Assembly (NCBI RefSeq): GCF_011057715.1
Contig: NZ_LNGH01000016.1
Span: 62,001-126,000, forward strand
Reading direction: 5' to 3'
DNA: 64,000 bases
Source of the DNA: Marinitoga sp. 38H-ov
GTDB lineage: Bacteria; Thermotogota; Thermotogae; Petrotogales; Petrotogaceae
A program made the translations under genes and the position numbers. Numbering within the stretch: the stretch's first letter is position 1; every line of letters begins with the position of its first letter. The notes under the pieces are model-generated. The model ran no database searches. It had not been told where the DNA came from and saw only the letters and a program-made list of their open reading frames with translations. This document shows, one piece after another, positions 17,933 to 27,259 of the stretch.

Positions 17933-18751
17933 TTATTCCTTTACTTTTTGATAAAAGAATGGTTCTATAACTTCTAGCCCTAAACTTTTATAATTAAATA
18001 TTCTCTCTGTTGATCCAACAAATAAAACTCCACCAACTCTCAACGATTTAACAAAATTCTTATATAAATTATTTTTTGCTTCCATATCAAAATATATTAC
18101 TACATTTCTACATGATATCAAATCCACATTACTTTCAAATGGATCCATTAATAAGTTATGTTGTTTAAAAATTACTCTATTTTTTACAAATGATAATATT
18201 TCATAATTGTTATTGTCAGATTTTCTAAAATATTTTTTCTTTAAATCTTCAGAAACATTCACCAAAGAACGCTCTGTATAAATACCTTTTTTAGCTTTTT
18301 CTATAACAAATTTGTCCAAATCAGTTGCTAAAACTTTAACGGTCTTAGGGGCATTTAATTCTTCCAATAAAATAGCGTGTGTATATGGTTCTTCGCCAGT
18401 AGAACAACCTGCACTCCAAATTTTTGTTTTTGATCCACTCTCTTTTAAAATTCTAGGTAAAATTTCTTTTTTTAAATAATTCCATTTTTCAGGATTTCTA
18501 AAGAATTCTGTTACATTTATGGTTAATTTATCTAAAAATTCATCCCATAATTTCGAATCTTTTTTCAAATCATTAAAATAATCTTTATAGCTATTATACG
18601 AATATTTTCTCATAATCATATCTATTCTTCTTCTTACTCTATGTTGTTTATATCCTCTTAAATCCAATTGAAAATGTTTTGCAATATTTTCTAATAACCA
18701 TACATACTCGTTATCATTATATGGTGAATTATATAAGCTGTTTTCGTTCAT
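17933..18751 (-). CDS. cheR: Chemotaxis protein methyltransferase CheR
   Basis: The protein has 272 residues with the CheR layout: an N-terminal helical domain (about 10-85) and a SAM-dependent methyltransferase domain containing IWSAGCSTGEEPYT, then CRNVVIYFD. It methylates glutamates of chemoreceptors using S-adenosylmethionine. No cheB, cheA or receptor gene lies nearby, so it works with partners elsewhere in the genome. It sits 12 bases upstream of lspA and 13 bases downstream of the exported unknown protein gene, and all are on the same strand. Confidence 0.94.
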   Translation of the reverse strand: MNENSLYNSPYNDNEYVWLLENIAKHFQLDLRGYKQHRVRRRIDMIMRKYSYNSYKDYFNDLKKDSKLWDEFLDKLTINVTEFFRNPEKWNYLKKEILPRILKESGSKTKIWSAGCSTGEEPYTHAILLEELNAPKTVKVLATDLDKFVIEKAKKGIYTERSLVNVSEDLKKKYFRKSDNNNYEILSFVKNRVIFKQHNLLMDPFESNVDLISCRNVVIYFDMEAKNNLYKNFVKSLRVGGVLFVGSTERIFNYKSLGLEVIEPFFYQKVKE

Positions 18752-18764
18752 ATTTTCTCCTCCA

Positions 18765-19529
18765 TTAAAAAGATAGATTAAATTTTAAACCATATTTTTT
18801 TTCTGAATTAAATATAAAATATATTTTATCCCTAATTATAGGTAAATTAATTTCAAATTCATTAGCTTTCATTTCGTAAAATTTATTTTTAATATACTTA
18901 TTATTATCTTTAAAATTGAAATATAAATTAATATTTTTATTTATCAGTTCAACAAAAAAATTGTTTTTGGATATTGTTATTATACCATTTGAAAAAACTA
19001 AAAAAACACCAATGTCATTATTTGAATTTATAAAACTACCTACCTTAATATTTTTTCCATAATAGTAACCAAAAAAAGTTTCTGACAAATTATTTATATT
19101 TATCCAATAAAAATAGTTATTATTATTTTTATTGAAATTCAAACCTAACATACCATTAGAAACTACATATATTATAGGCACATTAAAATATATATTTTCA
19201 AAAGAAATCATAAAAGATTCTTTTGATAATAAAAAATAATTTGGATCATTAAATTTATCATTTTTATAATTAAATTCTATACTAAACCCTGGCTGATGAA
19301 ATCTTAAATAATTTAAAATATCTTTAGAAACTTCTATATTATTTATTGATTGCGGTTTTATAGTATGATAAAACGATAAATTTGCAACATATAAACCTGT
19401 TGCTTCAAAATCAAAACTATATTCTAATTTTAAATCGCCGCTATTCATATAATTTAAAAATATATTATTTGAAAAATATATATTAAAAAATATTATGTTT
19501 AATAACAAAATTAGTATACGTTTTTTCAT
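18765..19529 (-). CDS. Exported protein of unknown function
   Basis: The protein has 254 residues and I do not recognise it. It begins with a clear hydrophobic signal segment (about 4-20). The rest is rich in Asn, Tyr, Phe and Ile, with alternating patterns suggesting beta strands, and ends in GLKFNLSF, reminiscent of an outer-membrane barrel whose last residue is Phe. It could be a small outer-membrane (toga) protein, but this is inference. The start is ATG after AAAGGAG. It is downstream of the yebC terminator and upstream of cheR. Confidence 0.7.
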   Translation of the reverse strand: MKKRILILLLNIIFFNIYFSNNIFLNYMNSGDLKLEYSFDFEATGLYVANLSFYHTIKPQSINNIEVSKDILNYLRFHQPGFSIEFNYKNDKFNDPNYFLLSKESFMISFENIYFNVPIIYVVSNGMLGLNFNKNNNNYFYWININNLSETFFGYYYGKNIKVGSFINSNNDIGVFLVFSNGIITISKNNFFVELINKNINLYFNFKDNNKYIKNKFYEMKANEFEINLPIIRDKIYFIFNSEKKYGLKFNLSF

Positions 19530-19546
19530 TTTTCTCCTTTATTAAA

Positions 19547-19565
19547 AAGGGGCTATAAGCCCCTT
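19547..19565 (-). terminator. Terminator downstream of yebC
   Basis: AAGGGGCT pairs with AGCCCCTT around an ATA loop, with TTTTTAAT following on the minus strand. It ends the yebC transcript before the exported protein gene. Confidence 0.88.
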
Positions 19566-19568
19566 AAT

Positions 19569-20321
19569 TTACATATTTTGTGCTAATCTTTCCATTTCCT
19601 CATCATCTATTTCAAAGTTAGCAAAAACTTCTTGAATATCATCACTATCTTCTAATGCATCCATTAATTTTAACATTTTTTCTGCATCTGAACCAGAAAT
19701 TTTTACTGTTGTTTTTGGTATATAAGTTAAAGATGCTTTCACTGAAAAACCATTATCTTTTAAAGTATCTCTAACTTGAGCCATATCATCAGGTGAAGCT
19801 ATTACTTGAATATTTTCATCTTCCACAACATCTTCTGCTCCAGCATCTAAAGCTGTCATCATAAATTCATCTAAGTCGGCTACTTCTTCTTTAGGAATTT
19901 CAATTAATCCTTTCCTTTCGAAATTCCATGCAACAGCTCCACTTTCAGCTAAACTTCCACCATGTTTTGAAAGAATATGTCTTACTTCTTGAGCTGCTCT
20001 GTTTTTATTATCAGTTAGTGCCCTCATAATTATAGCAACTCCAGCTGGGCCATAACCTTCATACATAATTTCTACGTAAGAATCTGCTTCTGTCCCTCCA
20101 GCTCCTTTTTTAATAGCTGCATCAATCTTATCTTTTGGCATATTTGCTTCTTTTGCCTTTTCAATAGCAGTTCTTAACCTCGGATTTGATTCTGGATCAG
20201 CTCCACCCTCTTTAGCTGCTACTGTTAATTCTCTAATTAATTTAGTAAAAATCTTTGATCTTTTAGCATCTTGGGCTGCTTTTCTGTGTTTAATATTTGC
20301 CCATTTGTTATGCCCTGACAT
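19569..20321 (-). CDS. yebC: YebC/PmpR family transcription or translation factor
   Basis: The protein has 250 residues and starts [21 protein letters not shown], the family signature. YebC-type proteins are known as regulators of gene expression, and some members relieve ribosome stalling at proline stretches; which applies here is unknown. [13 protein letters not shown] and an acidic second half are typical. The start is ATG behind AGGAGGT. It lies 12 bases after the SpoIIE-type phosphatase gene and ends at a strong terminator. Confidence 0.94.
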   Translation of the reverse strand: MSGHNKWANIKHRKAAQDAKRSKIFTKLIRELTVAAKEGGADPESNPRLRTAIEKAKEANMPKDKIDAAIKKGAGGTEADSYVEIMYEGYGPAGVAIIMRALTDNKNRAAQEVRHILSKHGGSLAESGAVAWNFERKGLIEIPKEEVADLDEFMMTALDAGAEDVVEDENIQVIASPDDMAQVRDTLKDNGFSVKASLTYIPKTTVKISGSDAEKMLKLMDALEDSDDIQEVFANFEIDDEEMERLAQNM

Positions 20322-20333
20322 ATCATAACCTCC

Positions 20334-21737
20334 TTATAATATTGATTTTATTATCATTATTGTTGTATCATCATGTTGAGATGCTTCTCCAACAAATTTA
20401 TCTAATTCATCAATAATAATTTTAGTAATTTCTTTAGATGATTTATCTTTATTATTTTTAAATATCTCTATCAATTTATCTAACCCAAATTCCTCTATAT
20501 TTTTATTTCTTGCTTCAGTTATACCATCAGTATATAAAACAAAACTTATTTCATTATTATAACTTAATTCTTGACTTTCAAAAATAAATCCGTCCATAAT
20601 TCCTATTGGCATATATTCTGCTTCAAACGAAAGAAGCTCACCATCTTTATATATTATTGTTGGATTATGCCCACAATTTATCATTTCAATTTTTTTATTT
20701 TTTATATCAAACATTATAAAAATTGCAGTAACAAATCTATCCTGAGGAATTTCTTTTGAAATATAATTATTTAAATTGGTCACTATTGATGTTAAGTCTT
20801 CATTTTTCTCTAATTCATAACGCAATATTGATCTAAATGATGTCATAATTAATGCAGCAGGTACGCTTTTGCCAGAAACATCAGCTAAAACCATAAATAC
20901 TTTTTCTCCCAAATCTACAACATCATAATAATCTCCACCAATATCATACGCCGGCCTATAAAAAGCTTCTATGTCAAGTTCTCTAAATTCAGGAATTTCG
21001 CTTGGCAATAATGACTTTTGTATTTCTGAAGCTATTCTCAATTGCTCTGCAAGTTTTTCTTTCTCTATTTTTTCATTTAAATAATTTAAAGTATCATAAC
21101 TAAAAGCTATTTGCTCGGCAATAGATTCCATTATTTTTCTATTACCTGCGGTAAATATACCTTTTTTTGATCCATAAAATAAGAAAAAACCCCAAATTTT
21201 CATTTTGGATTCTATCGGTATAAACATTATAGGAACTTCATTATTTAAAATAGGATCTCTTTCTAAAATTATCGGTTTTATTTTATTACTCTTTTTAAGA
21301 ACATCTATTATTTCTACAACTTTTTCAAAATTAATATTTTTTAATTCAGCATGTAATATTTTAAAATCTTTTTGTGGAGGAAAATCAGAAAATTCACCTA
21401 CAAGTATATCATCAAAAGATATTATATCCCTAATTCTTTCCAATACTTCTTCAATAGCTGTCCTTGGATCTATCGCCATATGAAGCATTTTCCCAATATC
21501 CAAAACAGCAGTAAGTTCTTCGTATAATTTAGACAATTCCTCAACCTGAGCTTCTAATTGCAAAGAAAACTCTTCTAGCTGAGTCCTATATGTTTCACTT
21601 TCATTAAATAATACATCTATTAAATATTTTACTCGATCCCTTATTTCATGAAGATCTTTAGGTTCATCATTATAATACTTTAATTTTTCATTTAAAAAAT
21701 TATATATTTCTAATCCATATAGGGTGGCTTTATCCAT
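20334..21737 (-). CDS. GAF-like plus SpoIIE-type PP2C serine phosphatase
   Basis: The protein has 467 residues. A coiled-coil start (about 45-75) leads into a GAF-like sensory domain (about 80-220). A second short coil is followed by the PPM/SpoIIE phosphatase domain (about 245-467), recognised by [35 protein letters not shown] and the final [12 protein letters not shown]. These supply the metal-binding aspartates. RsbU- and SpoIIE-like enzymes dephosphorylate anti-sigma antagonists, but no antagonist or anti-sigma gene is seen in this window. The start overlaps the receiver gene upstream by 8 bases. Confidence 0.9.
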   Translation of the reverse strand: MDKATLYGLEIYNFLNEKLKYYNDEPKDLHEIRDRVKYLIDVLFNESETYRTQLEEFSLQLEAQVEELSKLYEELTAVLDIGKMLHMAIDPRTAIEEVLERIRDIISFDDILVGEFSDFPPQKDFKILHAELKNINFEKVVEIIDVLKKSNKIKPIILERDPILNNEVPIMFIPIESKMKIWGFFLFYGSKKGIFTAGNRKIMESIAEQIAFSYDTLNYLNEKIEKEKLAEQLRIASEIQKSLLPSEIPEFRELDIEAFYRPAYDIGGDYYDVVDLGEKVFMVLADVSGKSVPAALIMTSFRSILRYELEKNEDLTSIVTNLNNYISKEIPQDRFVTAIFIMFDIKNKKIEMINCGHNPTIIYKDGELLSFEAEYMPIGIMDGFIFESQELSYNNEISFVLYTDGITEARNKNIEEFGLDKLIEIFKNNKDKSSKEITKIIIDELDKFVGEASQHDDTTIMIIKSIL

Positions 21738-22098
21738 TCCCCCCCACCGCCTGTTTAATAATATCTACAATATTTTTAGGGCTAAATGGTTTTGTAGCAA
21801 CTTTAAAAGCACCGAGAGATATTGCAAGTTTTTCATCTTCTTCTCCACCTTTTGCCGTTAAAACCAAAATAGGTAAAGAGATATTTTCTTCTTTTAATTT
21901 TTTCAATACAGTAAACCCATCCATCTTTGGCATCATAATATCCAAACAAACAGCATCTGGACTAATTTCTTTTATTTTTTTTATTCCTTCTTCACCATCT
22001 TTAGCTTCAAATACTTCAAATCCTTCTTTTTGAAAATTAAAGGACAATATTTTTCTTAACACATCAGAATCATCAACAATAAGTATTTTTTTTGACAT
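21730..22098 (-). CDS. Stand-alone CheY-like receiver protein
   Basis: The protein has 122 residues and is a single receiver domain with acidic residues Asp9 and Asp10, phosphoacceptor Asp53 in [10 protein letters not shown], a Thr in LTAKGG, and the Lys in TKPFSP. There is no output domain. Because its gene overlaps the SpoIIE-type phosphatase gene by 8 bases, the two probably act as a split receiver-phosphatase pair, like the fused RssB/RsbU-type regulators. Its kinase is not obvious here. The start is ATG after GGGGGG. Confidence 0.93.
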   Translation of the reverse strand: MSKKILIVDDSDVLRKILSFNFQKEGFEVFEAKDGEEGIKKIKEISPDAVCLDIMMPKMDGFTVLKKLKEENISLPILVLTAKGGEEDEKLAISLGAFKVATKPFSPKNIVDIIKQAVGGNG

Positions 22099-22638
22099 TT
22101 AATCCCCCCAAATCACATCTTCTACAATAGGATAAAATAAGAAATCTTCATTTATACCTGAAAAAATCTTCCATATATTATATATTTTATTATATTCTTG
22201 TTTATATTTTAACACATATATATCTTTTCTGTTATTTTCATAAGAAAAATCTATAAAATTTTCAGACATATTAAAAGAATTGAATATTTCAAATAAATTT
22301 TTAGATATATATACTTTAAACTTATAATATTTTATATTAAATTTATAATTTTCATCTATTTGTTTATACTCAATTAATTTAAACCCTTCAGATACAAAAT
22401 TGTTAAATTTTGAAAAGTCATATTCTTTATAGGTATTTAATATTATAAATAAAGCTCTATTAATATATCCCAATGGAACAGCTTGAGAAATACTTAATTT
22501 TATTTTTGAATGAAATCCTTGTGTATATTCAATAGGAACTTTAGCTCTTCTAATTATTCTTTCAATTTCTTCTAAAGTATCATTATGTGAAATATACATT
22601 GACTTCCCATATTTTTTAAATTTTAAAAGATATTTCAA
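22099..22638 (-). CDS. DUF2344 (TIGR03936) radical SAM-associated protein
   Basis: The protein has 179 residues. The start MKYLLKFKKYGKSMYISH, then RRAKVPIEYTQGFHSK and QAVPLGY, matches DUF2344, a domain often encoded beside or fused to radical SAM proteins and rng/rpl genes. Function is unknown. Two starts are possible: GTG at 22647 sits inside the Shine-Dalgarno, whereas TTG at 22638 is 8 bases behind GGAG and gives the family N-terminus, so TTG is chosen. The partner radical SAM gene is not adjacent here. It heads the minus-strand run and is divergent from the penicillin-binding protein gene. Confidence 0.8.
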   Translation of the reverse strand: MKYLLKFKKYGKSMYISHNDTLEEIERIIRRAKVPIEYTQGFHSKIKLSISQAVPLGYINRALFIILNTYKEYDFSKFNNFVSEGFKLIEYKQIDENYKFNIKYYKFKVYISKNLFEIFNSFNMSENFIDFSYENNRKDIYVLKYKQEYNKIYNIWKIFSGINEDFLFYPIVEDVIWGD

Positions 22639-22656
22639 ATTACTCACTCCATTATA

Positions 22657-22665
22657 TGATATAAT
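22657..22665 (+). promoter_or_regulatory. Extended -10 promoter of the penicillin-binding protein gene
   Basis: TG-A-TATAAT lies in the divergent gap, 61 bases before the TTG start. No good -35 hexamer is seen. Confidence 0.5.
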
Positions 22666-22726
22666 ATATTTGTATTATATACTACTTTTATTAAAATCAT
22701 TTTAAAGTTAATTGGAGGTATTTAAA

Positions 22727-24724
22727 TTGAAGTTTTTTTTATCTGGATTATTAATTTCTATTATGATTGGCATAAGTCTTTTTATATATACAAAAAATAT
22801 TTTTTCAGAAAAATCCATTTTTTCTATAAATAGTAACTATAATACATACCTTTTTTCAGATAATTCAGAAATAAGCCCACCAAAGTTCCAATATGTTAAT
22901 TTAAAGGATGCTCCTATAGATTTAATATTTGTTTTATTATGGTCTGAAGATAGAGATTTTTTTGGACATCCCGGTTTTGATTTAAAAGGATTGATTAGAT
23001 CTATAATAATAAATTTAAAAAACGGAACTTCCTTTGGAGGAAGCACTTTAACTCAACAAATAATAAAAAATATTTATCTAAGTCAAGAGAAATTAATTAC
23101 TAGAAAAATTCTAGAAATATTTCTTTCTTTTTGGGTTGAAAAAAGTTACACCAAAAATGAAATACTGGAATCGTATATTAATATGGCTTATTTAGGAAAT
23201 GATATAACCGGTTTTGGCGCAGCTGCAAAAAGATATTTTGGAAAAGATTTAAAAGATTTAAATTTAACTGAAATATCTATTTTAGTTGGTATTTTAAATT
23301 CTCCGGAATATTATAATCCATATAAGTATCCTCTAAAGGCTAAAAAACAAGGATTAATAATATTAAATTCATTGCTTGAGAAACAAATCATAACAAATGA
23401 AGATTATAAAAAATATACATATATATTAAATAATATCTCATTTAAAAAAAGCTATCTTGATGATAGTAATTTACAGATTTTATTAGCTATAAAAAGTGAA
23501 GAGGCTAATATTAATTTAAACGGCGGAGGATATATTGTTAAATCCACTATAAATAGAGATTTGTTTGAAATGACTAAAAATTCCTGGGAAGCTTCACAAA
23601 GTGCAATTGTTTTAGATAATAAAACAGGAAAAATTCTTACTTTTTTAGGTAGTCAATACGATGTATTCTATTCTAATAGACAAATTGGTTCTACAATTAA
23701 ACCCTTTTATTACCTTTTAGCTATTGAAAAAGGATACAATTTTGATACCAAATTGTTAGACGAACCTTTTAAGATAGGAGACTGGGCTCCAAAAAATTTT
23801 GAAAAAACTTTTAAGGGATATGTGACACTAAAAGATGCTTTAATTAATTCTATTAACATCCCTTCCATACACTTGTTTTTAGACTTAGAAACTAATCCAA
23901 CAAAATCTGTTGAAATTGTAGAAAAATTTTTAAATGATATAGGTATAGAAGGATATTATCCTCACGATATCACAATATCTCTAGGTACAGTTGAAAGTAA
24001 TGTATATAATATTGCTAAAGCTTATTCTATATTTCCAAATTACGGACTAATACCAGAGTATTATATTATTCAAGAAATTTATGATAAAAATGGAAATATT
24101 ATATACAAAAAAACTCCTAAAATAGATAAAAAAATTACTTCTATTAGCAATAAATCATATAGTTTAATGAATGAATTATTAGAAAGTGTTGTAAAGGAAG
24201 GTACAGCAAAAAATTTATTTGTTGAAAATTTAAACTTTCATGGAAAGACAGGAACATCCGACAATTCAGTATGGTTTTCCGGATATGACGGAAAAATTAA
24301 TATTTCTGTAAGAAAAGATGGTAAATTTTTGCTATCAACTACTCATGCTATCCCAATTGCAAAAAATATTTTAAAAAATTATTTTTACTATAACTCAAAT
24401 ATAAAAGTTCCAAAATATAACTTTGATGGATTTGTAGATTTAGAAAATTCTTTTGAGGAATTATTAAACATTTTTAATAATAAAAATTTATCTAAAAATT
24501 TATACTTAAAAAATATTCAAAATTATGAGTTTTTATTCCCGGATTTATTTTTAGAAAATTACAAAAATAATCTTGATAAAAAATTATTTGAATTTGATAT
24601 TTCAAATATTAATTCGTATATTCAAAATTTAGATTTAGGTGATAAAAAAATATTTAATAAATTTATAAAAGAAAAGTTATTTATAGATATATATTTCCCA
24701 GAATTATATTACAATATTAAGTAG
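22727..24724 (+). CDS. Class A penicillin-binding protein (glycosyltransferase 51 plus transpeptidase)
   Basis: The protein has 665 residues from TTG at 22727, chosen because GGAGGT lies 7 bases ahead; the TTG at 22712 is inside that ribosome site. An N-terminal membrane anchor is followed by the GT51 domain with its catalytic Glu in SEDRDFFGHPG and GGSTLTQQIIKN. The transpeptidase domain has nucleophile Ser322 in STIK, SIN as the second motif, and KTGTS from Lys507. It polymerises and cross-links peptidoglycan. The transpeptidase domain is short after KTG, and about 110 extra residues with no recognisable domain follow. It resembles PBP1A/PBP1C types, but the subtype is uncertain. Confidence 0.92.
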   Translation: MKFFLSGLLISIMIGISLFIYTKNIFSEKSIFSINSNYNTYLFSDNSEISPPKFQYVNLKDAPIDLIFVLLWSEDRDFFGHPGFDLKGLIRSIIINLKNGTSFGGSTLTQQIIKNIYLSQEKLITRKILEIFLSFWVEKSYTKNEILESYINMAYLGNDITGFGAAAKRYFGKDLKDLNLTEISILVGILNSPEYYNPYKYPLKAKKQGLIILNSLLEKQIITNEDYKKYTYILNNISFKKSYLDDSNLQILLAIKSEEANINLNGGGYIVKSTINRDLFEMTKNSWEASQSAIVLDNKTGKILTFLGSQYDVFYSNRQIGSTIKPFYYLLAIEKGYNFDTKLLDEPFKIGDWAPKNFEKTFKGYVTLKDALINSINIPSIHLFLDLETNPTKSVEIVEKFLNDIGIEGYYPHDITISLGTVESNVYNIAKAYSIFPNYGLIPEYYIIQEIYDKNGNIIYKKTPKIDKKITSISNKSYSLMNELLESVVKEGTAKNLFVENLNFHGKTGTSDNSVWFSGYDGKINISVRKDGKFLLSTTHAIPIAKNILKNYFYYNSNIKVPKYNFDGFVDLENSFEELLNIFNNKNLSKNLYLKNIQNYEFLFPDLFLENYKNNLDKKLFEFDISNINSYIQNLDLGDKKIFNKFIKEKLFIDIYFPELYYNIK

Positions 24725-24732
24725 GTGTTCTT

Positions 24733-25581
24733 ATGAAAGAGTTTTTTAATCCAGGTGATATTATTTTTAAAGAAAATGAATCATATGATTATTGTTACTA
24801 TATAATTTCAGGAAAAGTTCATTCTTCTCTTAGAATGAGAGAGTTTTCATCTAATGAATTTATTGGAGTTATGAGTTTTTTAACGGGAAAGCCACTGTTA
24901 GAAACATATACAGCTAATTCAAAGGTAGAAGCTTTAAAATTAGATAAAAAAACTATTTTAAGTATTATAGGAGAAGAAGAATTTTCGCTATTATTAGAAA
25001 ATATATCAACAATATATGTTAATTTATCTTATAAAAGTTTACTTAATATCACTCCTAATATATACGATTTAATTATAAAAAAGGCTAAATTAAAAAATAG
25101 AAAAGATTTAGTAGAAGAAACTCAATTAAACGAAGTTGATAGCATATTGGCAGAGTTAGATCAAATTTTAAACGCCGGAGAAATATTTGAAACAGAGATA
25201 CCAGAAGACATTGAAATTTTAGAAGAAAATTTTAAATCTTTATTTAACAAAGAAAATATAGATTTAGCAGGAATAATTGTTTTTACTGCAAATTATATAA
25301 GAAAAAATAAAGATAATAAAAAATTATGCGAAGACCTAAAATATGGTTTTGAAAAATCTATAGAAATAGAAGACAGAGCTTTAGTAAAGTATTTTTTATA
25401 CTTAATATGTTTAAATTGTAAAGATAAAAATGAAATAAAAAACATTTTAGAGCAATACTTAGAATTATTAAGATTTTGGGGAGTCCCTTCTTGGGGAGAA
25501 ATGCTAATCAGAATAGAGAATTATGAATCATACTTAGAAATAATAAGCAAAAAAGGTGAGGATAAAGAAAATGAAATATGA
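24733..25581 (+). CDS. Cyclic nucleotide-binding-like domain protein without DNA-binding domain
   Basis: The protein has 282 residues. Residues about 1-100 form a CRP-type beta roll, recognisable from FNPGDIIFKENE, YYIISGKV and the following IGVMSFLTGKP. The canonical phosphate-binding cassette is not clearly present. Residues about 120-282 are helical and charged, possibly TPR-like, and no helix-turn-helix is seen. It may be a ligand- or protein-binding sensor rather than a transcription factor. It lies 8 bases downstream of the penicillin-binding protein gene and overlaps the next gene by 11 bases, so all three form one operon. Confidence 0.75.
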   Translation: MKEFFNPGDIIFKENESYDYCYYIISGKVHSSLRMREFSSNEFIGVMSFLTGKPLLETYTANSKVEALKLDKKTILSIIGEEEFSLLLENISTIYVNLSYKSLLNITPNIYDLIIKKAKLKNRKDLVEETQLNEVDSILAELDQILNAGEIFETEIPEDIEILEENFKSLFNKENIDLAGIIVFTANYIRKNKDNKKLCEDLKYGFEKSIEIEDRALVKYFLYLICLNCKDKNEIKNILEQYLELLRFWGVPSWGEMLIRIENYESYLEIISKKGEDKENEI

Positions 25582-26074
25582 ATTGATAAATAATTTAGCT
25601 AAAGATGTAAAAGAAATTGGATATATCCAAAATGGAATAGTTGTATCTATTATAAAATATGATGAATATCCACCTAAATTAGGTCAAGTTTTTTGTGATG
25701 GCGAATTTTTTGGTTTAGATGCTCTTGCATTCGGTATAGCCTTAATAGACTATTATAAAATAGGTAATACTAAATTTAAAAAAAATTCATATAATCTTTT
25801 TCTTCAATTATTACAAGATGAAAATTTTTATGAAAAATTTTTTTTGAGTGTAAAAATTACTTTTTTAGAAGTTGCATCTTTTATAAAGAAAAAAGATGAA
25901 GAAATTTTATTGTTAAATCTAAAGAAAATATATAACAGAAGTTCTAATATAAAAGGTCTTCCAAAAAATTTTATACTAAACTATGTCGATAAAAATTCTA
26001 TAAATAATCTTTTAGATAAAAAATTAATATACGAAGATGAAGAATTTTATTATTATAATTCTGAGCAAATCTAA
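25571..26074 (+). CDS. Protein of unknown function, possible degenerate CRP-fold regulator
   Basis: The protein has 167 residues from ATG at 25571 (AAGGTGAGGAT upstream); a longer reading from 25556 would add five residues without better support. The first about 60 residues look like a short beta roll (GIVVSIIKYDEYPPKLGQVF, then GEFFGLDAL). A long helix follows, then a segment (about 125-165) that could be a winged helix ending in a hairpin. I do not recognise a family. The pairing with the CRP-like protein just upstream suggests that the two work together. Confidence 0.6.
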   Translation: MKYELINNLAKDVKEIGYIQNGIVVSIIKYDEYPPKLGQVFCDGEFFGLDALAFGIALIDYYKIGNTKFKKNSYNLFLQLLQDENFYEKFFLSVKITFLEVASFIKKKDEEILLLNLKKIYNRSSNIKGLPKNFILNYVDKNSINNLLDKKLIYEDEEFYYYNSEQI

Positions 26075-26121
26075 CCATTTTGAAGATTTTTAAAGAAAAT
26101 AAGAAATAATAATCAATAACG

Positions 26122-26150
26122 TGAAAAAAATGACATTGAAATTTTTTTCA
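26122..26150. repeat. AT-only inverted repeat upstream of tdh
   Basis: TGAAAAAAAT (26122-26131) and ATTTTTTTCA (26141-26150) can form a 10-base-pair hairpin with a 9-base loop. It may be a weak terminator for the upstream operon. Confidence 0.4.
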
Positions 26151-26152
26151 TT

Positions 26153-26169
26153 TATAAGTTAAACTTATA
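26153..26169. promoter_or_regulatory. Perfect 17-base palindrome in the tdh promoter region
   Basis: TATAAGTTAAACTTATA is a perfect palindrome around its central A. It covers the expected -35 region of the TATAAT at 26179-26184. Such a position fits a repressor operator for threonine catabolism; the regulator is not known. Confidence 0.5.
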
Positions 26170-26178
26170 TAAAGAATA

Positions 26179-26184
26179 TATAAT
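26179..26184 (+). promoter_or_regulatory. -10 hexamer of tdh-kbl
   Basis: A perfect TATAAT lies 17 bases before the tdh start. The -35 position is occupied by the palindrome and shows no TTGACA-like sequence, which fits a regulated promoter. The leader would be short, about 10 bases. Confidence 0.45.
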
Positions 26185-26201
26185 AAGGATGGTGAATAAA
26201 G

Positions 26202-27248
26202 TTGGGGACAATGAAAGCTATAGTAAAAAAAGAACCAAAAAAAGGATTTGTCTTAGAAGAAGTTGAAATACCTGAAATCAAAGAACCAACTGATGTAAAA
26301 GTAAAAGTATTAAATGCATCTATTTGCGGAACAGATTTACATATTTGGAAATGGGATGATTGGTCAAAACAAAGAATTAAAACACCTCAAATTGATGGTC
26401 ATGAATTTGTTGGTGAAGTAGTCGAAGTTGGATCAATGGTAAAGGGTTTAAAACCTGGAGACATTGTTGCAGCAGAAACTCATATTCCTTGTGGAGTTTG
26501 TAAACAATGCAAAACTGGAAATATGCACGTATGTAAAGATATGCAAATTTTAGGTGTTGACAGAGATGGAGTTTTTGCTGAATATGTTGTTGTACCTGAA
26601 ATTGTATTATGGAAATTAGATCCTTCTATACCAAAAGAATTTGCTTCTGTCATGGAACCATTAGGAAATGCAATTCATTCTGCTACAGCTACAGATTTAA
26701 GAGGAAAAACTGTATTAATTACCGGAGCTGGTCCAATTGGCGCAGTATGCGTTCAAGTTGCTAAATTATCTGGCGCTTCTACTGTAATCGTTAGCGAAGT
26801 TTCAGAATATAGAATTAATATGGCTAAAGAAATGGGTGCTGATTATATCATCAATCCTGCTGAAAAAGATTTAGTTGAGGAAATTATGAAATTAACTGAT
26901 GGTAATGGCGTTGATGTATTATTAGAAATGTCAGGAAACCCAAATGCTTTAAATGGTGGAATAGAGTCTTTAACCAATGCAGGCGAGGCAATTATTTTAG
27001 GGGTATTTCCAACAAATCCTGTTCCATTTGTAATGAACACCGCAGTATTTAAAGGTATAAAAATACATTGTATAACTGGAAGAAAAATGTTTGAAACATG
27101 GCAAATTGCCTCTGAATGGTTAAGAACAAAAAAGATTGACTTATCAAAATTAATTACACATATATTACCTATGGAAGAATTTGAAAAAGGATTTGAACTT
27201 ATGGATTCAAAACAAAGTGGTAAAATTGTTTTAAAAATATCTGAGTAA
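26202..27248 (+). CDS. tdh: L-threonine 3-dehydrogenase
   Basis: This zinc-dependent medium-chain dehydrogenase oxidises L-threonine with NAD+ to 2-amino-3-ketobutyrate. The catalytic zinc Cys is in ICGTDLHIW, the GHE motif is in DGHEFVG, and four structural-zinc Cys sit in [16 protein letters not shown] Rossmann segment, [14 protein letters not shown], follows. Length 348 is typical. The start is TTG at 26202 with GGTGA 6 bases upstream; the ATG at 26211 gives the family N-terminus MKAIVK but a poorly placed ribosome site, so either is possible. The next gene is kbl, its pathway partner, 11 bases downstream. Confidence 0.95.
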   Translation: MGTMKAIVKKEPKKGFVLEEVEIPEIKEPTDVKVKVLNASICGTDLHIWKWDDWSKQRIKTPQIDGHEFVGEVVEVGSMVKGLKPGDIVAAETHIPCGVCKQCKTGNMHVCKDMQILGVDRDGVFAEYVVVPEIVLWKLDPSIPKEFASVMEPLGNAIHSATATDLRGKTVLITGAGPIGAVCVQVAKLSGASTVIVSEVSEYRINMAKEMGADYIINPAEKDLVEEIMKLTDGNGVDVLLEMSGNPNALNGGIESLTNAGEAIILGVFPTNPVPFVMNTAVFKGIKIHCITGRKMFETWQIASEWLRTKKIDLSKLITHILPMEEFEKGFELMDSKQSGKIVLKISE

Positions 27249-27259
27249 GGGGGAATTCT

